From NCBI RefSeq assembly GCF_006716695.1, contig NZ_VFPN01000002.1:620001-684000 (forward strand): DNA of 64,000 nt, read 5' to 3'. The stretch is from Klugiella xanthotipulae (lineage in GTDB: Bacteria; Actinomycetota; Actinomycetes; Actinomycetales; Microbacteriaceae). The notes beneath the pieces are model-generated. The model was given only the letters and a program-made list of their open reading frames with translations, was not told where the DNA came from and searched no databases. The position numbers and the translations under genes were made by a program. This document shows, in pieces, positions 9,236-16,297 of this stretch; the stretch's first letter is position 1, and each line of letters begins with the position of its first letter.

Positions 9236-9391
9236 GTAGCCCCGGAAATCCTGCTGCGCCGTCCGCACGTAGCTGGCACGCGAACTCCGCTGATTATCAA
9301 TGGCGTTCACAAGATTACTGATCGCAGTTTTCAGCGAATCCGCTGCACTATACGAGTACCCCGTGGGGTCGTTACCACCGATCTTTGCCAT
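9236..9391 (-). pseudogene. 5' fragment of a WXG100-like / type VII-secreted effector gene, cut by IS
   Basis: ATG 9391 starts MAKIGGNDPTGYSYS and gives 52 residues of an amphipathic helix (SLKTAISNLVNAID) ending QQDFRGY at the IS border. Helical N-termini of this kind, with a D-F-x-G-x-(F/W) turn after ~50 residues, begin many actinobacterial type VII substrates and LXG-like toxins that sit next to a WXG100 gene, as here (120 bases upstream). The rest of the domain is not present on the other side of the element. Product probably not functional. Family assignment is by pattern only. Confidence 0.6.
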
Positions 9392-9470
9392 GCGTCACAT
9401 CTCTCAACTATTCGGGCAGCGAGAAATTGAATCCCACACACACCATCTGATTACCGCTAAAAACGACAGT

Positions 9471-9501
9471 GGCCGCGCCTCGCCAGTGACGAGACGCGGC
9501 C
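9471..9501 (-). terminator. Hairpin terminator downstream of the WXG100 gene
   Basis: GGCCGCG-x-CTCG pairs with CGAG-x-CGCGGCC around a seven-base loop, and read on the minus strand it is followed closely by a TTTTT run. It separates the WXG100 gene from the interrupted effector gene, so it may only reduce read-through. Confidence 0.7.
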
Positions 9502-9511
9502 GATGAAAGAC

Positions 9512-9796
9512 TTACGCTCCGCCGCCACCGGCGCTGAAGATATCCTGCGAGATCTTATCCAGCTGCGTGCGAAGCTGCTCCAGTTCGGTCTTCGCCTTAT
9601 CCAGCGCCGCCTTCGTCTCAGGCCACGTCGAGCCGCGGAACGTGGACGCCAACGGACCATCCCACACATTCTGGTCCGACAGAATGCGCCCCTGAGCATC
9701 CAACTGCGAAATCTGGTCCGTAAAACCACCATTCACAATCGACTGAATCTGACGGATAGCGGTCTTCGCCTGCTCGGTAGACAATACGCGTGACAT
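9512..9796 (-). CDS. WXG100 / ESAT-6-like type VII secretion substrate
   Basis: 94 residues from ATG 9796, seven bases after a GGAGGT site (a TTG one codon upstream is less likely). Size and layout are typical: two long helices flanking a W-D-G turn (Trp45-Asp46-Gly47, context QNVWDGPLASTF), and a Gly-rich C-terminal tip (SAGGGGA). Members of this family dimerise as helical hairpins and are exported by the EssC/EccC-type ATPase, often as partner or chaperone for a larger effector encoded next to them. That neighbour here is the IS-interrupted fragment at 9236-9391. No EccC, EccD or other secretion component is in the window. Confidence 0.88.
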   Translation of the reverse strand: MSRVLSTEQAKTAIRQIQSIVNGGFTDQISQLDAQGRILSDQNVWDGPLASTFRGSTWPETKAALDKAKTELEQLRTQLDKISQDIFSAGGGGA

Positions 9797-10079
9797 CAAT
9801 AAACCTCCAACATCGGGGGAAGAGCCCCACGAACAAGACGTCCGAGAAGCCGTTAGAGGAAAGATTAGTCAGAGAAATGAGAGATACAAAAACGACGAGA
9901 TGAGCACAAAGAATATCTCGGGAAAAACATAATTCAATTTGTACGTCTAGCCTGGGGAAAATACCCCTGTCGAGCTCACCTGAACACATCCCGAAAGAAA
10001 ATTACCCTCAAAAACTTTTTATGCAGAATTAGTGTGAAAGATCAGGTGAATTCACAACAAAGCGGATACTCGCGCAGCC
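9797..10079. other. AT-rich intergenic region upstream of WXG100 gene
   Basis: About 280 bases, distinctly poorer in GC than the surroundings, especially 9830-10050. It should carry the WXG100 promoter; no single -35/-10 pair stands out. The composition change would fit foreign origin of the type VII locus. No gene seen. Confidence 0.5.
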
Positions 10080-10952
10080 TCAGAAAGTCTCCCCACAGCT
10101 CGACAGGAACATGGAACGGAGCGCTCGCCGATCATCCGAGGGCAGCGATAGGCGGTACTCCGCCACCGCGTTGGTGAACAGCGCCGCATACTCGCACACC
10201 CCCTCGGGGTTGGGCGGCGACCAGGCAGCCGGACCGTCATCGCTTTTGCGGGTGTTCTCGCCCGCCTCCTCCGCCTTGAGGTGGATGGGGTCGTTGGCAA
10301 ACCCGATACGCGCATCACGGCTCCAGGCATCCGCACCATTTTTCCAGGCCCAGGACAGCGCCACAACGTGGTCAATATGGATCACATCGCCCACCTTCCC
10401 GGGCTCCCCCGTGACCCTCTCGCCCCGGTACATGCTGTACAGCGAGCCCGAGAGAACCCGGCAGCCGTGCGTATTGGGGACGAGCCGCACATCCGTAAGA
10501 TCGCGCCGCAGCACGTCGTTGCGGGTGTCGCAGCCGTTGTGGTCGGTGTCCACCCAGCCGTCGCCAAACTGGGCCGCCCGGTCGTAGGCCACCCCGGTGC
10601 TCCGGCCGGTGGGGGCAGGGATGCCGTCGAGGGCGTCGAGGGCGGCCCGCGTATCCACCCGCACACCGCCATCGGTTGCGTGTGCCAGGCCGGAGGCCAG
10701 CAGGATGTCGGCACTCGCCGCGGTCAGCTGACCCGAGCTGGCGGAACGCACCGGAGAGTCAGCGCTCTCGACCTCGCTGTTCCCAGGGCGGTGAGCGTCT
10801 GCCCCCGGAAAGGCGACAATGCCCTCACGCTCAAGATATTGAAGCGTGCACAGGGTCACGAGGACGAACGCCACCACCAGGCCAGCCAGGCGCGCGCGTC
10901 GCGCTGTCCGGGCCCGGGCAGCGCGCGTCGCGGCGTTTTTTGACGTACTCAT
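10080..10952 (-). CDS. Membrane-anchored HNH endonuclease family protein (DUF1524-like)
   Basis: 290 residues; ATG 10952 follows GAAGGAT. Residues ~23-43 (LAGLVVAFVLVTLCTLQYL) form one membrane helix behind an Arg-rich cytosolic N-terminus, so the catalytic part should face outside. The C-terminal domain has the GmrSD/DUF1524 HNH pattern: GDVIHIDHVVALSWAW (metal/catalytic His), a downstream ARIGFANDP-x-HLK segment with the Asn, and two Cys pairs (DHNGCDTRND, NTHGCRV) that may form disulfides. Secreted members of this family degrade DNA nonspecifically; here nutrient scavenging or interbacterial use is possible. It is transcribed toward the WXG100 gene, but a shared role is only a guess. Confidence 0.82.
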   Translation of the reverse strand: MSTSKNAATRAARARTARRARLAGLVVAFVLVTLCTLQYLEREGIVAFPGADAHRPGNSEVESADSPVRSASSGQLTAASADILLASGLAHATDGGVRVDTRAALDALDGIPAPTGRSTGVAYDRAAQFGDGWVDTDHNGCDTRNDVLRRDLTDVRLVPNTHGCRVLSGSLYSMYRGERVTGEPGKVGDVIHIDHVVALSWAWKNGADAWSRDARIGFANDPIHLKAEEAGENTRKSDDGPAAWSPPNPEGVCEYAALFTNAVAEYRLSLPSDDRRALRSMFLSSCGETF

Positions 10953-11124
10953 CGGGGTATCCTTCGGCGGGGCCTGCGCCGACGGCTGGCTCGGATAACC
11001 AGGTCGCGTTGTGAGGCCGGGTCACGCCATCGAGTGTACGGGAGGGGTGTGACATCGAGCCGGGACGAGCGGGCACAGCGGGGAGCTGAACCTGGGGACC
11101 GAACCGGCTAGAACACCCCCACGC

Positions 11125-11901
11125 TTAGAAGCGCCAGACCACGGCGTCAAAGCCGCTCGGCGGGCTGGGCGTCCAGTGATCGTTTGCGCTGACCAGGCCG
11201 GAACCAGCCGGGTTGTTCTGCTCCACCATCTGAAAGCTGCCGTCGCTGTTGACACCCGTAATGAGCAGGGTGTGCACCCCGATCGCCCAGGAGTTCGGCG
11301 CACTCCGAAGCGTGTACTGGATGACGTCTCCGGGGGTCGCCGCCGCGAGATCCACACGCGTGGCCCCCACATAGTTGGCCACGGGACTGCCGGAGCCCGT
11401 CCAGGCCCCGCCGCCGGCGAGAATCCACCGCTTAGCACCGGCGATACACTCACCCGGCATGCTCCAGCCGGTGGGTCGGCTCGTGCCGACCTCCGCATAC
11501 GCGGCGGCAATCGTTGCCGCCACATCGAAGTGGTGACCGTTGTTCAGGTCGGCCGGGTCGGTCACCGTGGCGATATCCACCAGGGCCACATCAAAGGTCT
11601 CCAGATCAAGCGTTATCGGCTCGGGCACCTCGGGGATATCGAGCGACTGTTTGGTTACGCTGATGTCGTCCAGGAAGCCCGGGTCAACGAGCGAACCTTC
11701 ACCCGCTCCGGTGAGTGAGCCGTAGGCAAACGTAACGGTCTCCTCATCGGCGGCCCAGGCTCCCGTCGGAGCGAGGGGCGTTGCGGCACATGAGAATGCG
11801 AGCAGCGAGAAGAGTCCGAGCGCCACATTCTTGCGGGTCGGACGGAGACGGCGCGCGTCGGCAGTAAGCCGCGCGGCAGCCAGCGATGTGATGCGAGTCA
11901 A
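11125..11901 (-). CDS. Secreted CHAP-like cysteine hydrolase, paralog 1 of 3
   Basis: 258 residues from TTG 11901, which follows AAGGGGAA by seven bases; a longer frame up to 12018 lacks a ribosome site. A signal peptide (VALGLFSLLAFSCAATPLA ... GAWA-A) precedes an acidic pro-region and a C-terminal domain of ~120 residues. That domain carries GWSMPGEC (Cys152), PGDVIQY, GVHT (His210) and VEQNNP, then ends in WRF. The order Cys, PGD, His, Glu/Asn is that of CHAP/NlpC-P60-type papain-fold amidases and peptidases that cut peptidoglycan; the catalytic call is inferred from order and context. About 80 % alike over the C-terminal domain to paralog 2 (15339-16019), with a third copy at 53094-53759. 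Function and substrate unproven. Confidence 0.75.
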   Translation of the reverse strand: MTRITSLAAARLTADARRLRPTRKNVALGLFSLLAFSCAATPLAPTGAWAADEETVTFAYGSLTGAGEGSLVDPGFLDDISVTKQSLDIPEVPEPITLDLETFDVALVDIATVTDPADLNNGHHFDVAATIAAAYAEVGTSRPTGWSMPGECIAGAKRWILAGGGAWTGSGSPVANYVGATRVDLAAATPGDVIQYTLRSAPNSWAIGVHTLLITGVNSDGSFQMVEQNNPAGSGLVSANDHWTPSPPSGFDAVVWRF

Positions 11902-12183
11902 AATGAGTTCCCCTTGTACTCTGCCCCTGAGCGGAGCGTCGCCACGCGGTAGCGCGGCCGTCATTGCGTTAGTATCTCGGCACACATGAGTCGTGTCGGT
12001 GGCCGAGCGGTCGGCCATTAGAAGCTCGTGGGAGGGACACCATCAGTGTCACCGAGCGGTACTCACACCCCTATGAGTACGGTTTAAGTGTAATTCCTGA
12101 TCGAGGCCCGGAACTGGCAGTCCCGTTAGAGGTCTATGCATATCCCCTGAGTACGCACACTCCCCGCATACCGGGCAACGAGA

Positions 12184-12229
12184 CAGGGCCGTCGGTCACC
12201 TCTGTCGCACAGAGTAACCAACGGCCCTG
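12184..12229. other. Strong 46-base hairpin, possible structured RNA
   Basis: Arms CAGGGCCGT...TCTGT and ACAGA...ACGGCCCTG pair over about 20 base pairs with one bulge and a few wobble or mismatched positions; the loop is three bases (CGC). There is no T-run on either side, so it is not a standard terminator. Confidence 0.6.
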
Positions 12230-12288
12230 GGTCGGATGCTGAGTAGTGAAAAATTCAGACATCCAACATCCCGCTTCTTCGGGATATC

Positions 12289-12410
12289 GGGGTCCGGGTG
12301 GCGGACTTGGGGTTCCAGCCATCCGGGGGTGCCTCATTAGGGTAAGGCGGGGTTCGGGTGGCGGACTTGGGGTTCCGACCACCCGATGCTCTGCCTCATT
12401 GGGGTAAGGC
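12289..12410. repeat. Two-unit tandem direct repeat, unit 60-62 bases
   Basis: Unit 1 (12289-12348) and unit 2 (12349-12410) share GGTGGCGGACTTGGGGTTCC exactly, and each ends in a CCTCATT-(A/G)-GGGTAAGGC segment that folds into a small hairpin (CTGCCT/AGGCAG in unit 2). Confidence 0.85.
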
Positions 12411-12478
12411 AGAACAAGCGGTGACGGGCTGTGTTTGGGACACGGTGCCCGTCGTTGCTTGATTAAAAGATTAGTAAA

Positions 12479-12496
12479 ATCCCCGGTTCGGGGGAT
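12479..12496 (-). terminator. Probable terminator downstream of marR
   Basis: ATCCCC and GGGGAT pair around GGTTCG. On the minus strand the stem is followed by TTTTAC and preceded by T6, so it could act in either direction; it sits about 170 bases after the marR stop. Confidence 0.5.
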
Positions 12497-12667
12497 AAAA
12501 AAGCCGCAGTTCCCGTGCCGGGTGAGCGGTGTTTCCGTGTGCTCCCCCGGCGGGTGCGTACCCCCGCGGATACGCGTGCGTGCCCACGAATACGGCTTCG
12601 GTGTTCGGCCTACGGCAGCGCCAGCCGCGATACCCGATGGACCAGCACGTTCTCGCCCGGCGAACGG

Positions 12668-13150
12668 TCAATCGCCCAGGCGATCAACCTTTTCCTGGTA
12701 CCGATCCGTCACCCGCAACAGGTAACGCGTAATCGTCGCCTGCTGCTCGGGCTCAAACTCGTCGAGCACTCCATCTACCGCAAAGATCATGGGCATCAGC
12801 ACACTCATGGTGCGTTGGCGAGAGTCGGGGGTGGCCGAGATCAACACGCCGCGGCGGTCCAGGGGATTGGGCTGGCGCGAGACGTGACCCATGGCACTCA
12901 GCCGATCCACCGCTATCGTGACCGAGGCGGCACTGATACCGAGTCGGCGCGCAATATCACCCGGGCTGAGCGGGCCGTCCTGAATGAGGTGCTCCATGGC
13001 CTCCAGGTCGGTCAGGTTGATACCGAGTTCACGGGCCAGCCCCCGCTCAAACTCGCTGCTCAGTTCAACCAGGCGATGCAGATGCTGGCTCGCGGGGCGC
13101 ACGCGTGCGGGAGGACGCTCCCCTCCGGGGTCTATTTGCATAACATCCAC
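12668..13150 (-). CDS. MarR-family transcriptional regulator
   Basis: 160 residues with the MarR winged helix: ELGINLTDLEAMEHLIQDG, then the recognition segment LSPGDIARRLGISAASVTI and a wing with DRRGVLIS. It is divergent from an MMPL exporter 66 bases away, and the gap holds two palindromes (13164-13178, 13178-13192). The usual logic for such a pair is that the regulator represses itself and the exporter until a lipophilic ligand binds. The start at ATG 13150 has no strong ribosome site; Met4 is an alternative. Confidence 0.9.
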   Translation of the reverse strand: MDVMQIDPGGERPPARVRPASQHLHRLVELSSEFERGLARELGINLTDLEAMEHLIQDGPLSPGDIARRLGISAASVTIAVDRLSAMGHVSRQPNPLDRRGVLISATPDSRQRTMSVLMPMIFAVDGVLDEFEPEQQATITRYLLRVTDRYQEKVDRLGD

Positions 13151-13163
13151 TTTATCGCTAATT

Positions 13164-13192
13164 TAGTTAGCCTAACTAGTGAATACTTCACT
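13164..13192. promoter_or_regulatory. Two palindromic operators between marR and mmpL
   Basis: TAGTTAG-C-CTAACTA (13164-13178) and AGTGAA-TAC-TTCACT (13178-13192) are perfect inverted repeats with 1- and 3-base centres, touching each other in the divergent promoter region. The first is the likelier MarR dimer site because of its length and AT content. Confidence 0.65.
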
Positions 13193-13216
13193 GCACAATT
13201 GTGACCAGAGGGCGGA

Positions 13217-15274
13217 ATGAAAAAGATCACCGAATTTGTGACGGGTAAACGGACATCATGGATAGTCCTGGCGGCGGCCTTCCTCGCCATCGCCGCGGTC
13301 TTCTCCCTGGGGTCAGGGAGCAGTGGCGAAAGCTCACCGGGCGTCGGGCTCCCCTCCTCAGCCGAGTCCCAAAAAGTCGCCGATCTGCAGGCAACGCTAC
13401 CCGGGGCTGACTCAACCGCCGGAATCCTCGTCTTTAGCCGCGACGGTGACACCCTGACAGATGACGATATGGCCGCCATCTCCGACGCCTCCGCCCGCGT
13501 GGCTGACCTCGCCGAGGGCGGCATGGTTCCGCCCCCCACCGTCTCCGACGACACCACCGTAGCCCTCGTGGTGGTTCCTCTCGAGGTGGACGAGGATGTG
13601 GCAGCCCAGGCCGACCGAGCCACCGAGTTGCGCAACCTCGCCAATGAGGACCTCCCCCAGGGGCTCACCGCCAAACTCTCCGGACCGGAAGGGTTCGCCG
13701 TCGATATCGCCGCGGTCTTCAAGGGCGCTAACTTCACGCTGCTATTGACCACCGTCATTGTGGTCGCGGTGCTTCTCATCGTCACCTACCGCAGCCCGTG
13801 GTTGTGGCTCGTTCCTCTCGTGGTGGTTGGCACCGCCGACGGCGTATCGAGTATTGTTGCGACCCGTGTGGCCGCGCTCTTCGGCATCCAACTGGACGCC
13901 TCGGTCACCGGTATCCTCTCGGTACTCGTCTTCGGTGCCGGGACGAACTACGCCCTGCTACTGATCGCCCGCTACCGCGACGAACTGCGCATACACGAGG
14001 ACCGCCGAGACGCGATGGCACGCGCGCTACACGGGGCTGGCCCCGCCATTATCGCGAGCGGTAGCACCGTGGTACTCAGCCTGCTCACCCTGCTCTTCGC
14101 GGAACTCACCGGCAACCGCGCGCTCGGCATCGCCTGCGCCACGGGTGTCGTCGTCGCGATGCTCTTCGCCCTGCTGGTGCTGCCCGCCGCTCTCGTCCTT
14201 TTCGGCCGCGGTCTCTTCTGGCCCTACGTACCGCGCTTCGGCTCCGAGGGAACCATGCACCGCGGCGTGTGGTTCCGCCTCGGCACGGGCGTCTCCCGCC
14301 GACCAATCGTGGTTGCCATCGTGGGCGTCGCCGTCCTGGGCGGGCTGATGCTGGGCGTGCCGAACATCCAGACCGGCCTCTCACAGTCGGAGCAGTTCAC
14401 CTCAGTGCCGGAGGCCGTGGTCGGGCAGAACATTATTGCCGACGCGTTCCCGGGCGGCAGCGGCTCCCCCGCCACCGTCATCACCAAGACGGCGAAGGTT
14501 GACGAGACGATCGCGGCCGCCACGCAGGTAGACGGGGTCGCCTCCGCCACCGCCGGCGAAAGCGCCGGCAGCATCACCGCGATCACGGTGGTGCTCGACG
14601 CCGAGGCCGAAACCGCCGAGGCCCTCGACACCGTCGCGGCGCTCCGCACAGCCGTGCACCAGGTCTCGGGAGCCGAGGCTCTCGTGGGGGGGCTCGACGC
14701 GCAAACCCTCGATGTCAACGCCGCGCAAACACACGATCAGGACCTGGTGATCCCGCTCATCCTCGCTCTTGTCTTTGTGGTACTCGTGGTGCTGCTGCGC
14801 GCACTGGTGGCCCCCGTACTACTGCTGCTCACGGTGGTTGCGTCGTTCTTTGCGAGCCTCGGGGCCAGCTGGCTGTTGTTCCAGTCGGTCTTCGATTTTC
14901 CCGCGATCGACACCAACGTCATCCTGTTCAGTTTCCTCTTCCTCGTGGCGCTCGGGGTGGACTACAACATCTTCCTCGTCACGCGGGCGCGGGAGGAGGC
15001 CAACGCGCACGGCACACGCGCCGGTATGATCCGTGCCCTCGCCGCGACGGGCGGCGTGATCACCAGCGCCGGTATCCTGCTCGCCGCGGTGTTTGCGGTG
15101 CTCGGCGTACTGCCGCTCATTACGCTCACCCAGATCGGCATCATCGTCTGCATCGGCGTGCTGCTCGACACCCTGCTCGTGCGCACCGTCATCGTACCGG
15201 CCCTCGCGTTCATCGCGGGAGATAAGTTCTGGTGGCCACGCCGGATTCACCCCGGTGACACCGTCGCAGAGTAG
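13217..15274 (+). CDS. MMPL/RND-family membrane exporter
   Basis: 685 residues from ATG 13217 (GGCGGA site). Layout is the MmpL duplication: a TM helix at ~13-30, a large outside loop, a helix block at ~175-330 including FGAGTNYALLLIARYRDEL, TM and second outside loop at ~370-500, and a second helix block at ~510-670 including ALGVDYNIFLVTRAREE. These proteins use proton flow to export lipids or lipophilic drugs. In the second repeat the GxDY proton-relay Asp is present; in the first it is Asn (GTNY), which is unusual. Divergent marR suggests induction by the exported compound. Confidence 0.9.
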   Translation: MKKITEFVTGKRTSWIVLAAAFLAIAAVFSLGSGSSGESSPGVGLPSSAESQKVADLQATLPGADSTAGILVFSRDGDTLTDDDMAAISDASARVADLAEGGMVPPPTVSDDTTVALVVVPLEVDEDVAAQADRATELRNLANEDLPQGLTAKLSGPEGFAVDIAAVFKGANFTLLLTTVIVVAVLLIVTYRSPWLWLVPLVVVGTADGVSSIVATRVAALFGIQLDASVTGILSVLVFGAGTNYALLLIARYRDELRIHEDRRDAMARALHGAGPAIIASGSTVVLSLLTLLFAELTGNRALGIACATGVVVAMLFALLVLPAALVLFGRGLFWPYVPRFGSEGTMHRGVWFRLGTGVSRRPIVVAIVGVAVLGGLMLGVPNIQTGLSQSEQFTSVPEAVVGQNIIADAFPGGSGSPATVITKTAKVDETIAAATQVDGVASATAGESAGSITAITVVLDAEAETAEALDTVAALRTAVHQVSGAEALVGGLDAQTLDVNAAQTHDQDLVIPLILALVFVVLVVLLRALVAPVLLLLTVVASFFASLGASWLLFQSVFDFPAIDTNVILFSFLFLVALGVDYNIFLVTRAREEANAHGTRAGMIRALAATGGVITSAGILLAAVFAVLGVLPLITLTQIGIIVCIGVLLDTLLVRTVIVPALAFIAGDKFWWPRRIHPGDTVAE

Positions 15275-15279
15275 CCGAA

Positions 15280-15325
15280 ACGGGGCGGGGTGGATGCTGA
15301 GAGCCAGCATCCACCCCGCCCCCGT
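15280..15325. terminator. Bidirectional terminator between convergent mmpL and CHAP paralog 2
   Basis: An almost perfect 20-base-pair stem (ACGGGGCGGGGTGGATGCTG and its complement, one extra C) closes a five-base loop. It fills the 64-base gap between two converging genes. Confidence 0.85.
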
Positions 15326-15338
15326 TAACCGCCGAAAC

Positions 15339-16019
15339 CTAGAAGCGCCAGGCCACAGGCTCAAGCCCGGAGCGGGCCTGAGGGGTCCACTTATCGTTAG
15401 CACTGACCAGACCGGAACCTGCCGGGTTATTCTGCTCCACGATGCGGTAGGTGCCATCACCGTTCACCCCCGTGATCAGGACGGTGTGCACACCCGTCGC
15501 CCAGATCGTGGGCGCGTTCACGTAGGTGTACTGGATAATATCGCCGGGGGCAGCATCAGCCATCGCCACCCGGGTGGCCCCCTCATAGTTGGCCACAGGG
15601 TCACCGGAGCCGGTCCAGGCTCCGCCGCCGGCCAGAATCCACCGCTTAGCTCCGGCGATACACTCGCCCGGCATACTCCATCCGGTACGCATGACGAGGC
15701 CCACCTCGGCGTAGGCGGCGGCAATCGTTTTCTCCACGGTGAAGTTGTGACCAACCGGAGTCGAGGTGATGCCACCAACGGCAATCGTGAAACCCTCCAG
15801 GTCGAGCTTCTCAGCCCCGGGAGCACCGGGCACCGCAAGGGTCTGACGAACCGAGGCCACCCCGATCCCCGAGACGACAGCACTCATGGAGGCGGCCGCT
15901 GCCCGGCCTTCACCGCCGTCTTCGGCCCAGGCCCCCGAAGCGTAGAGCGGAGTTGCCGCGAGCGAGAATGCGAGGAGGGAGACTGCGCCAAGCGTCTGGT
16001 TCCTGCGGGAAACCGTCAC
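15339..16019 (-). CDS. Secreted CHAP-like cysteine hydrolase, paralog 2 of 3
   Basis: 226 residues from GTG 16019, which follows GAGGGGGG. Signal peptide LGAVSLLAFSLAATPL ... GAWA-E resembles that of paralog 1 nearly residue for residue. Mature part starts with a short acidic/Ala region, then KLDLEGFTIAVGG and the hydrolase-like domain: GWSMPGEC (Cys120), PGDIIQY, GVHT (His178), VEQNNPAGSG, ending VAWRF. The domain matches paralog 1 closely, while the segment between signal peptide and domain differs in length and sequence. Same predicted fold and the same uncertainty about substrate. It converges on the MMPL exporter; no co-transcribed neighbour is evident. Confidence 0.75.
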   Translation of the reverse strand: MTVSRRNQTLGAVSLLAFSLAATPLYASGAWAEDGGEGRAAAASMSAVVSGIGVASVRQTLAVPGAPGAEKLDLEGFTIAVGGITSTPVGHNFTVEKTIAAAYAEVGLVMRTGWSMPGECIAGAKRWILAGGGAWTGSGDPVANYEGATRVAMADAAPGDIIQYTYVNAPTIWATGVHTVLITGVNGDGTYRIVEQNNPAGSGLVSANDKWTPQARSGLEPVAWRF

Positions 16020-16178
16020 AGTGTGCCCCCCTCACCGCGGTGGAAGGCGGCGGGAGCCGCCGGAGGAATGGGTCGGAACACGGCCCTGATTGTTATCATC
16101 ACTCGAATAGCTTTCTCTCGGGTCCTGCCGCGTCGGGACGCATCCGCGTCGGGGCGGGCAGGCTCGGTAGGGGATCAT

Positions 16179-16205
16179 CGCGCGGTGCACTGTGGGCACC
16201 GCGCG
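16179..16205 (-). terminator. Perfect 10-bp hairpin, probable terminator of the 16298-16702 gene
   Basis: CGCGCGGTGC and GCACCGCGCG enclose ACTGTGG. It lies ~90 bases downstream of that minus-strand gene and ~160 bases upstream of CHAP paralog 2. No T-run follows, so efficiency is uncertain. The rest of 16020-16297 shows no gene. Confidence 0.5.
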
Positions 16206-16297
16206 GGCGGGGTTCCGCGCACTCGCCAGGAGGGGCCACACGCAGCCGGGAAGGATAGGGGTCCTCCCGGATGCGCGTGACCACGCGGAACACCGCC

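Larger units (their letters stand above)
11902..12667. other. Long structured intergenic region between CHAP paralog 1 and marR
   Basis: About 770 bases without a convincing gene. It contains a strong hairpin (12184-12229), a hairpin ATCCCG/CGGGAT near 12269-12286, a two-unit tandem repeat of ~60 bases (12289-12410), another hairpin (12423-12453) and the marR-side terminator (12479-12496). A minus-strand reading frame (12134-12382) only mirrors the tandem repeats. Part of it is probably the long upstream region of CHAP paralog 1. Confidence 0.6.

Noticed and set aside
7921-9240. AGC at 7921-7923 and 9238-9240 as a 3-base target duplication of the IS
   Set aside because: Using it forces one extra unpaired base at the left end of otherwise perfect inverted repeats; TG...CA tips at 7927 and 9235 fit the family better. 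A match of three bases is expected by chance fairly often.
12134-12382. 82-codon minus-strand frame with a repeated GTPSPPP segment
   Set aside because: The repeat in the protein only mirrors the tandem DNA repeat; no ribosome site and a GC-hairpin interior.
12289-12410. CRISPR-like array
   Set aside because: Only two contiguous units without unique spacers, and no cas genes anywhere in the window.
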